Source: Actinophytocola xanthii (GTDB taxonomy: Bacteria > Actinomycetota > Actinomycetes > Mycobacteriales > Pseudonocardiaceae). From it: a stretch of DNA of 64,000 nucleotides. This document shows, piece by piece, positions 58,393 to 64,000 of the stretch (its first letter is position 1; each line of letters starts with the position of its first letter). The stretch is taken from NCBI RefSeq assembly GCF_001921205.1, contig NZ_MSIE01000008.1, positions 124,001 to 188,000 on the forward strand, written 5' to 3'. The translations under genes were made by a program, and so were the position numbers. The notes under the pieces are model-generated. The model was not told the DNA's origin. It did no database searches and saw only the letters and a program-made list of their open reading frames with translations.

Positions 58393-59725
58393 ACCGCGCG
58401 CCGCCCTCCTCGGCGGGGCCGGCCTCGATCGTGCCACCGAGCCGGGTTACCAGGCCGTGCACCAACGCCAGCCCGATCCCGGTTCCGCCCGGCCGGGTGG
58501 CGGAGTACCGCGCGTGCAGCACGCCCCGCTCGAACGCCGAGCGGTAGTCCTGCTCCGAGAGTCCCGGCCCGCCGTCGCGGACCTCGAGCACCGCCGTCCC
58601 CCGCTCGACCCGCAGCGCCAGCACCAGGGGTGCTCCGGGCGGGGTCACCCGCAGCGCGTTCTCCGCCAGGCCGTCCACCACCTGCCGCACCCGCCGCGGG
58701 TCCGTGCGCACCGGCACCGGGTGCGCCGGCGTGTCCGCGGAGAACTCCACCCCTGCCGCCGCGCACCGGGTCCGCCACACCGCCGCGGACTCGGCCGCCA
58801 GCGCGGTCAGGTCGACCTCGGCCAGGTCCAGCCGGAAGTCGTCCGCGCCCAGCCTGGCCAGGTCCAGCAGGTCGGATACCAGCCGGTCCAGCCGTGCGGC
58901 CTCCCGCCCGATGACGCGGCCGACCTCCGGCACCTCGTCGCCGGCCACCACGCCGTCGGCCAGGGACTCGGCGAAGCCGCTGACCGCGGTGAGCGGGGTG
59001 CGCAGCTCGTGCGACACCGACAGCAGGAACTCCCGCTGCCTGGCCTCGCTGTGTTCGAGCGCGTCGGCCAGCTCGTTGATCGACTCTCCGACCGCCACCA
59101 GCTCCAGCGGCCCCTCCGGTGGCACCCGGAGGTCCCGCCGCCCCGAACGCATGGCCGCGGCCACCGCCGCCGTGCGGCGCAGTGGCCGGCTCAGCCGCCG
59201 CGCCAGCAGCCAGCCCGCCGCCGCGGCCACCAGGAGGCCGACGCCCAGCGCGAACACGACGTTGCCGACCAGTCGCCGGCCGATGCCCTGTGCCGTCTCG
59301 ACCCGGCGGACCAGCGCGATGGAGGTCTGGGCGTCCACCGCTCGCCCCTCCACGAGCAGCGTCTCCCAGCCCACAACGGTGCTCGCCGAGACCGGTCGGC
59401 GCGGTGTCGCCCGCTCGATACCGGCCTGCCGGGCGGCCAGTACGGCGACGCGGTCGGTGCCGGTGACCGCGCCCGTCGCGCCCCGGCGGGCCACCTCGAC
59501 GCCCTGCCCGCGCAGCGTCTGGGTGATCCGCAGGGCACCCAGCCTGGACCGGGCCAGCTGGGTGGCCACCACGTCCGCCTGGTCGGCCAGCGTCTGGCGG
59601 GTCAGGTCCCGCGACGTCGTCGCCACCAGGCGCACCGCGACGATCGCGGCGACGAGGGCCATCACGCCGGCCACCGCCAGGCACACCGCTGTGGTGCGCA
59701 CCGCCAGCGACGTGGGCCGGTTCAT
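58364..59725 (-). CDS. Two-component sensor histidine kinase
   Basis: 453 residues. Two membrane spans (~8-30 and ~160-182) enclose an extracytoplasmic sensor domain of ~130 residues; then HAMP, HisKA with the phospho-His in FLLSVSHELRTPLTAVSGF, and HATPase_c (LAENALRV, DGGPGLSEQ, GTGIGLALVHGL). ATG at 59725 overlaps the regulator stop by 4 nt. Signal unknown. The 3' end overlaps the convergent oxidoreductase gene. Confidence 0.93.
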   Translation of the reverse strand: MNRPTSLAVRTTAVCLAVAGVMALVAAIVAVRLVATTSRDLTRQTLADQADVVATQLARSRLGALRITQTLRGQGVEVARRGATGAVTGTDRVAVLAARQAGIERATPRRPVSASTVVGWETLLVEGRAVDAQTSIALVRRVETAQGIGRRLVGNVVFALGVGLLVAAAAGWLLARRLSRPLRRTAAVAAAMRSGRRDLRVPPEGPLELVAVGESINELADALEHSEARQREFLLSVSHELRTPLTAVSGFAESLADGVVAGDEVPEVGRVIGREAARLDRLVSDLLDLARLGADDFRLDLAEVDLTALAAESAAVWRTRCAAAGVEFSADTPAHPVPVRTDPRRVRQVVDGLAENALRVTPPGAPLVLALRVERGTAVLEVRDGGPGLSEQDYRSAFERGVLHARYSATRPGGTGIGLALVHGLVTRLGGTIEAGPAEEGGARFTVRLPGAG

Positions 59726-60399
59726 GGCGGGTCGGCGGAGTACCCGACGCCGCGGACCGTGCGGATCGGGCTGCTGTCCCCGAGCTTCGCCCGCAGCTGG
59801 GCGATGTGCACGTCGACCGTGCGGGTACCAGCGTTGGCCGCGTAACCCCAGACGAGGCTCAGCAGCTGCGCCCGGTCCAGCACCTGGCGGGGCCGGCGCA
59901 TGAGCTGGGTGAGCAGCTCGAACTCGGTGGCGGTGAGCGAGACCTCCCGACCCGCGGCCCACACCCGGCGCTGCCCGGTGTCCAGGCGGGTGCCGCCCAC
60001 CTCGAGCACCTCCTGCGGCAGGCCGCGGGCCCGGCGCAGCACGGTCGCCACCCTGGCGACCAGCTCGCGGGGGCTGAACGGCTTGGTCACGTAGTCGTCG
60101 GCACCCAGCTCGAGGCCGAGTACCCGGTCGACCTCGTCGTCACGTGCGGTGACGAACAGCACGGGCGTCCAGTCGCCGGAGGCGCGCAGGGCCCGGCACA
60201 CCTCGATGCCGTCGGCACCCGGCAGCCCGACGTCCAGGACGACGGCCGCCGGCCGCAGCCGCCGCACCTCGGTGAGCGCGATCCGGCCGTCGGTGACCAC
60301 GTGCACGTCGAACCCGTCCCGGCGCAGGTACCGGCCGACCAGGTCGGCGATCGCCGCGTCGTCCTCGACGACCAGCACCAGCCCGCGCTCGTCGGCCAC
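59722..60399 (-). CDS. OmpR/PhoB-type response regulator
   Basis: 225 residues. Receiver with phospho-acceptor Asp56 (VVLDVGLPGADGIEV), acidic VVEDDAA, and Lys in DYVTKPFSP; the C-terminal winged helix has SLTATEFELLTQLMRRPRQVLDRAQLLSLVWG and RTVDVHIAQLRAKLGDSSPIRTVRGVGY. It activates or represses genes on phosphorylation by the kinase encoded just downstream (4-nt overlap). GTG at 60399. Confidence 0.94.
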   Translation of the reverse strand: MADERGLVLVVEDDAAIADLVGRYLRRDGFDVHVVTDGRIALTEVRRLRPAAVVLDVGLPGADGIEVCRALRASGDWTPVLFVTARDDEVDRVLGLELGADDYVTKPFSPRELVARVATVLRRARGLPQEVLEVGGTRLDTGQRRVWAAGREVSLTATEFELLTQLMRRPRQVLDRAQLLSLVWGYAANAGTRTVDVHIAQLRAKLGDSSPIRTVRGVGYSADPP

Positions 60400-60421
60400 G
60401 GCCGCACTCTTCCGCGGACAG

Positions 60422-60898
60422 CTACAGGCCGAGCCGGCTCAGCAGCCGCTGCTCGAGCTCGTCCAGCTCGGTGCTCGCCGCCCGGTGCACCGCGCGGCGG
60501 CGCGAGCTCGGCATCCGCTCCGCCGCCCGCACCGCGGCGGCGAGCTGCTCGAGCGTGGTCTCGGACCGCCGGGCGAACGTGCGGTCGTCCTCGGTCGCTC
60601 CCGGCCGGTCCCGCAGCTCGGCGAGCGCACGAGCGGCGCCGGTGAGCCTGGCGTGCAGCGCGCCGCCCTTGCCGGAGAACTGGGCGATCTCCTCGACCGG
60701 CACACCCAGCCGCCGCGCCTTCGCCCGGTCCATCCGGTCCCGCGCCTCGCTGAACACCCGCAGCGCGACGGGCGCCAGCGCCGGGATCACGGCCGGTGCG
60801 ACGACCTTGGCCACGCCGAGCATGTTCTTGGCCTTCTTCGGCGTGAACCGCGGCGCGCCCGGGATCGGCTCGGCGGCGATGCGCTTTCTGCGTGCCAT
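60422..60898 (-). CDS. DUF6474-like basic protein
   Basis: 158 residues. MARRKRIAAEPIPGAPRFTPKKAKNMLGVAKVVAPAVIPALAPVALRVF then RMDRAKARRLGVPVEEIAQFSGKGGALHARLTGAARALAEL and helical end with LEQRLLSRLGL. I link it to DUF6474, an actinobacterial family without known function, with moderate certainty. One hydrophobic segment near residues 30-50. ATG at 60898. Divergent from the TM0106-type nuclease gene. Confidence 0.78.
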   Translation of the reverse strand: MARRKRIAAEPIPGAPRFTPKKAKNMLGVAKVVAPAVIPALAPVALRVFSEARDRMDRAKARRLGVPVEEIAQFSGKGGALHARLTGAARALAELRDRPGATEDDRTFARRSETTLEQLAAAVRAAERMPSSRRRAVHRAASTELDELEQRLLSRLGL

Positions 60899-60970
60899 GG
60901 CAGTAGAACCTACTGGGTGGCCGGGACCGTGCACCCCGGCTACCTGCCGCGTTCTGTCGGTGCAGCGGCC

Positions 60971-60986
60971 TAAACTGCGTAACGTG
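60971..60986 (+). promoter_or_regulatory. -10 box implying a leaderless nuclease transcript
   Basis: TAAACT (60971-60976), then GCGTAAC, then the GTG start at 60984. A TANNNT box ending 7 nt before a GTG is the hallmark of leaderless transcripts in actinobacteria. No ribosome site precedes the GTG, which supports this. Confidence 0.6.
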
Positions 60987-62606
60987 ACATCTTCGGTGCT
61001 GCTCGACGCTGGCGTCGTGAACCGCTGCAGGCGTCGGGTGCACCTCGAGCACGACCCGGCGATGGGTGATGTGGTCACCGCACCGCCCGACCCGACGGCC
61101 GAGCAGCGCAAGGCCGACGCCGCGGCGCACCGCCGCGCGGTCGCCGACGAGATCGCGGCGCTGGTCGGCGGGGGGTGGACGGAGATCGGCCGGGGCGTCG
61201 ACCGCGAGCAGGCAACGCTCGAGGCGATGGCCGCCCGAGCCCGGTTCATCTGGTCCGCCCAGCTCCCGCGCGACCCGGTCGGGAACCGCCGAGGCCACGT
61301 CGACCTGCTGGTCGCCACGGAGAGTGGTTACGTGCCGGTGCTGGTCGTTCGGCACAAGGTGAGCGACCCGGGGGTGGGTGCCCAGACCGCACCGCTGGCC
61401 ACACCGCTGCCCTCGGCCAGGCGCCCCGACCCGGTCCGGCGGGTGCGCCCCCAACCCCGTGACCAACTGCGCCTCGCCCACGCCTACCGGCTGCTCGAGG
61501 CCTGTGGCCAGGCCGACGGCTCGGCGATGGGCGGCGTCATCGGGCTCGACGGCGAGGTGGTGGTCTGGCACGACCTGCGGGCGCCGACCTGGCCCGGCGG
61601 ACGCGGCGCGCTCGACGAGTACGACGCGCGCTTCGCCGACCGCGTGGCGGTCGCCACCGCCGCGGCCACCGGCGGCGAGCCGCTGGCCGCCCCGTCCCGG
61701 ATCGTCGAGTGCCGCACCTGCCCGTGGTGGCCGGTCTGCCGCCAGGAGCTCGAGCAGGCCAGGGACGTGAGCCTGGTGATCCGCGGCGAGGAGGCCGCCG
61801 CCCTGCGTGCCGCCGGCATCCGGACCGTCGACGACCTGGCCGTCGTCGACCCGCGGGACGGGGCGCTGCCGGTCACCGGCATGCCGCTCACCGACGCGGT
61901 CGGCCTGGCCAAGGCGTGGTTGGCGAACCTCACCGTGGTCCGCCGCGTGCCGCAGGTCGTGGTCCCCCGCGCCGACGTCGAGGTCGACGTCGACATGGAG
62001 AGCTTCGGCGACTCCGGGGCCTATCTGTGGGGTGTCTGGCTCTCCGGTGCCGACGTGGGGGAGGCCCAGGGCTACCGGGCGTTCGCCACCTGGGAGCCGC
62101 TGCCCACCGACGACGAGGCACGCTCGTTCGCCGAGTTCTGGCAGTGGCTGATGATGATCCGCCTGCGTGCCCGTGCCCGTGGGCTGACCTTCCGGGCCTA
62201 CTGCTACAACGAGCTGGCCGAGAACAGGTGGCTGCTCGCCTCGGCCAAGCGCTTCGCCGGCAAACCCGGCATCCCGACCAGCGAGCAGGTGCACGCGTTC
62301 ATCACGTCCGACTCCTGGTTCGACCTGTTCGGCAGCGTGCGCGACCACTTCCTGTGCTCCCGGGGGAAGGGCCTCAAGACCATCGCCCCCGCCGCCGGCT
62401 TCACCTGGCGCGACGCGGAGGCCAGCGGTGAGAACTCCATGCGCTGGTACCGCTCCGCCGTCGGCCTCGACGGCACCGCCCCGGACCCGGGGCAGCGCCG
62501 CCGCCTCCTCGAGTACAACGAGGACGACGTGCACGCCACCCTCACCCTCCGCCGGTGGATGTCCTCACCGCGGATCCAGGAGATCCCCTACGTGGGAGAC
62601 CTGTAG
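60984..62606 (+). CDS. TM0106-family RecB-like nuclease / RNase H-fold exonuclease
   Basis: 540 residues. N-terminal RecB-like nuclease domain (VLLDAGVVNRCRRRVHLEHDP; metal site around GHVDLLVATESGYVPVLVVRHK, the D...E/V-x-K pattern) and a Cys set CRTCPWWPVCRQEL plus early Cys that can hold an Fe-S cluster. The C-terminal ~200 residues have a DEDD-type 3'-5' exonuclease core: DVEVDVDMESFGDSGAYLWGVWLSG, FRAYCYNELAENRWL, and RLLEYNEDDVHATLTLRRWM. Members of this family are of unknown pathway, likely DNA repair. GTG at 60984, apparently leaderless. Confidence 0.86.
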   Translation: MTSSVLLDAGVVNRCRRRVHLEHDPAMGDVVTAPPDPTAEQRKADAAAHRRAVADEIAALVGGGWTEIGRGVDREQATLEAMAARARFIWSAQLPRDPVGNRRGHVDLLVATESGYVPVLVVRHKVSDPGVGAQTAPLATPLPSARRPDPVRRVRPQPRDQLRLAHAYRLLEACGQADGSAMGGVIGLDGEVVVWHDLRAPTWPGGRGALDEYDARFADRVAVATAAATGGEPLAAPSRIVECRTCPWWPVCRQELEQARDVSLVIRGEEAAALRAAGIRTVDDLAVVDPRDGALPVTGMPLTDAVGLAKAWLANLTVVRRVPQVVVPRADVEVDVDMESFGDSGAYLWGVWLSGADVGEAQGYRAFATWEPLPTDDEARSFAEFWQWLMMIRLRARARGLTFRAYCYNELAENRWLLASAKRFAGKPGIPTSEQVHAFITSDSWFDLFGSVRDHFLCSRGKGLKTIAPAAGFTWRDAEASGENSMRWYRSAVGLDGTAPDPGQRRRLLEYNEDDVHATLTLRRWMSSPRIQEIPYVGDL

Positions 62607-62626
62607 CGGGCCGATCGACGCCTCGG

Positions 62627-63385
62627 CTACCGGGGGCTCATCCGCAGGGCGCCGTCCATCCGGATGACCTCGCCGTTCAGGTAGTCGTGCTCGATGATCG
62701 CGATGGCCAGGCGGGCGAACTCCTCCGGCCCGCCGAGGCGCTTCGGGAAGGTCACACCCTCGGCGAGCGTGGCCCGGACCTCCTCGCTCACCTTCGCCAA
62801 CATCGGGGTGTCCATGATCCCCGGCGCGATGGTCATGACCCGGATTCCCGAGGAGGCCAGGTCCCGCGCGGCGGGCAGGGTCAGCCCCACGATCCCGCTC
62901 TTGGACGAGGCGTACGCGGCCTGCCCGATCTGGCCCTCGTACGCCGCGATGGAGGCGGTGTTGACCACGACGCCGCGCTGGCCGTGCTCGTCGGGTTCGG
63001 TCGCGGCCATGGCCTCCGCGGCCAGGGTGAGCACGGTGAACGTGCCGATCAGGTTGATTTCGACGATCTTCCGGTACAGACCGAGGTCGTGCCGGCCGGT
63101 GCGGGACAGGATCCGGGCAGCCGGACCAATGCCCGCGCAGTTCACCGCGACGCGCAGCGGCACGCCGGCGCTGGTGGCGGTGGCCACGGCGGCGGCGACC
63201 TGGTCGGCGTCGGTCACGTCCGCCGCCACGTAGGTGATTCCCTCGACGGCAGGGGCCTGCTCGATCGCGGCCGGGAGGTCCAGGGCGAACACCGTCGCAC
63301 CGGCCTCGGCCAGCGCCCGAGCCGTTGCTCCACCCAGGCCGGACGCACCGCCGGTCACCAACGCGGCGATCCCGTTGATCTGCAT
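62627..63385 (-). CDS. Short-chain dehydrogenase, 3-hydroxyacyl-CoA dehydrogenase type II-like
   Basis: 252 residues, classical SDR. NAD-binding GGASGLGG, NCAG in VAVNCAGIGPAARI, active-site Tyr and Lys in AAYASSKSGIVG, Ser in NTASIAAYEGQIG, PG motif IAPGIMDTPML. The close look is of the human HSD10/FabG-like 3-hydroxyacyl-CoA dehydrogenase. ATG at 63385 has GAGAGAGG upstream at proper spacing; the next ATG upstream (63391) is too close to it. Convergent with the nuclease gene. Confidence 0.9.
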   Translation of the reverse strand: MQINGIAALVTGGASGLGGATARALAEAGATVFALDLPAAIEQAPAVEGITYVAADVTDADQVAAAVATATSAGVPLRVAVNCAGIGPAARILSRTGRHDLGLYRKIVEINLIGTFTVLTLAAEAMAATEPDEHGQRGVVVNTASIAAYEGQIGQAAYASSKSGIVGLTLPAARDLASSGIRVMTIAPGIMDTPMLAKVSEEVRATLAEGVTFPKRLGGPEEFARLAIAIIEHDYLNGEVIRMDGALRMSPR

Positions 63386-63430
63386 GCCCATCCCTCTCTC
63401 TCGGCCGACCACGCAGAGGTTAACGGTCGT

Positions 63431-63928
63431 TCAGCGCAGGTCATGGACCAGTAGGTCCATCAGCACGCCGTCATGCCAGCCGGAGCCGTCCGGGTTGCGC
63501 TCGTAGTCGCGCATGATGCCGACGCGGCGGAAGCCGACCGCCTCGTAGCAGCGGATCGCGGCCTCGTTGTCGGCTGCCGGGTCGATCACGAGGCGGTGGT
63601 GTCCCCGGTCCCGCAGCAGGTGCCGGGCGACGGTGCGGACGGTGTCCCGTCCGATGCCCCGACCGTGCACCTCCGGGTCCAGGAAGATGTCGATCGCGGC
63701 GTGCCGGTAGTCCGGGTCGTTCTCCTCGCCGTACTGGACGAACCCGCGGACCGTGCCGGCCACCAGGACCGTGTAGCAGGTCACCTCGGTCTCGTCGAAC
63801 GGCCACTGGGGGCCGAACTCCCCCCACCGCGCGCGCACGGGCGGTGTCTCGCCGATCCGGCGGAGGTCGGAAACGTGCTCAGCGGTCACCGGGACGAGCG
63901 TGACCAGCTCACCGTGCAGAGGCTCCAC
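63431..63928 (-). CDS. GNAT acetyltransferase, AAC(6')-like
   Basis: 165 residues. GNAT motif A IDIFLDPEVHGRGIGRDTVRTVARHLLRDRGHHRLVIDPAADNEAAIRCYEAVGFRRVGIM; N-terminal VTAEHVSDL and VTCYTVLVAGTVRGFVQYGEENDPDYRHA resemble aminoglycoside 6'-acetyltransferases of the AAC(6')-Ib group. Similar proteins in actinobacteria acetylate other amines, so drug resistance is not shown. GTG at 63928. Confidence 0.85.
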   Translation of the reverse strand: MEPLHGELVTLVPVTAEHVSDLRRIGETPPVRARWGEFGPQWPFDETEVTCYTVLVAGTVRGFVQYGEENDPDYRHAAIDIFLDPEVHGRGIGRDTVRTVARHLLRDRGHHRLVIDPAADNEAAIRCYEAVGFRRVGIMRDYERNPDGSGWHDGVLMDLLVHDLR

Positions 63929-63937
63929 GCGGTCACG

Positions 63938-64000
63938 TTAGCCGTTGTCCTCCGGCCGACGCCCCGTGACGTGCAGCAGCACGACCAGGGCGAGTGCGGC
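63938..64000 (-). CDS. C-terminal end of a membrane protein (cut by window edge)
   Basis: The bottom strand at the right edge reads AALALVVLLHVTGRRPEDNG then stop (complement of TTA at 63938). It looks like the last membrane span and basic tail of a protein whose gene begins beyond the window. Ten bases separate it from the GNAT gene start, consistent with one operon. Confidence 0.5.
   Translation of the reverse strand, partial: AALALVVLLHVTGRRPEDNG

Noticed and set aside
63431-63928. Aminoglycoside resistance gene
   Set aside because: The GNAT resembles AAC(6')-type enzymes only in part; such proteins are common in actinobacteria with other substrates, so resistance is not claimed.

Overview
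This window is the chromosomal replication-origin region of a high-GC actinobacterium. The gene order is trxB-trxA-cwlM-GNAT ... parB-parA-rsmG-khpB-yidC-yidD-rnpA-rpmH-oriC-dnaA-dnaN-gnd-recF-dciA-gyrB-gyrA-DUF3566-tRNA-Ile-tRNA-Ala-(cwsA-like)-ppiA-rhomboid-PH-crgA-sortase-trpG and then the pknB-pknA-pbpA-rodA-pstP-fhaB-fhaA division cluster with tRNA-Leu. It matches the Mycobacterium origin neighbourhood almost gene for gene. The extra aminotransferase/D-Ala-D-Ala ligase pair left of parB, the gnd gene between dnaN and recF, and the protein sequences suggest Pseudonocardiales. The family assignment is inference; Actinomycetes is secure.

Layout. 1-10.9 kb: end of the thioredoxin reductase gene, thioredoxin, the amidase-fold regulator CwlM, an acetyltransferase, an aminotransferase, a D-Ala-D-Ala ligase, then leftward parB, parA, rsmG, khpB/jag, yidC, yidD, rnpA and rpmH, with two perfect parS sites. 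10.9-24 kb: dnaA, a 984-bp non-coding oriC candidate, dnaN, gnd, recF, dciA, gyrB, gyrA and a DUF3566 membrane protein. 24-31 kb: tRNA-Ile, a decayed methyltransferase gene, a DLW-39 peptide gene, tRNA-Ala, a lipoprotein, a Lys/Ala-rich membrane protein at the cwsA locus, ppiA, rhomboid, PH-domain protein, crgA, class E sortase and a glutamine amidotransferase. 31-42 kb: the cell-division Ser/Thr kinase cluster, read leftward with overlapping genes, with an FAD oxidoreductase attached to its 3' end. 42-64 kb: mixed metabolic and regulatory genes: an NAD-binding protein, aldonolactone oxidase with an amino acid deaminase/aldolase, TetR and XRE-TPR regulators with small unknown proteins, an APH-like phosphotransferase, a CopD/CopC/YcnI copper set, an HxlR/NmrA divergent pair, a large FAD/Fe-S oxidase, a two-component system, a TM0106-type nuclease, an SDR and a GNAT.

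How the parts fit: DnaA, DciA, the sliding clamp, RecF, gyrase and ParAB-parS initiate, run and segregate replication. YidC/YidD/KhpB/RnpA/RpmH handle membrane insertion, RNA and ribosome functions. CwlM, PknA/B, PstP, FhaA/B, PbpA, RodA, CrgA and the CwsA-like protein control peptidoglycan growth and division. Perfect or near-perfect DnaA boxes occur not only at oriC but at several other, mostly intergenic, points between 2 and 31 kb.

Most of the window is conserved core chromosome, and I see no clearly new multi-gene system. The observations most worth checking are the dispersed DnaA boxes with associated inverted repeats, a 3 x 14-bp repeat in oriC, a PASTA-like cysteine-containing tail on PknA, the Tyr/Gln/Gly repeat tract of FhaA, the doubly broken methyltransferase gene, and the XRE-TPR/phosphotransferase/small-protein neighbourhood at 47-51 kb.
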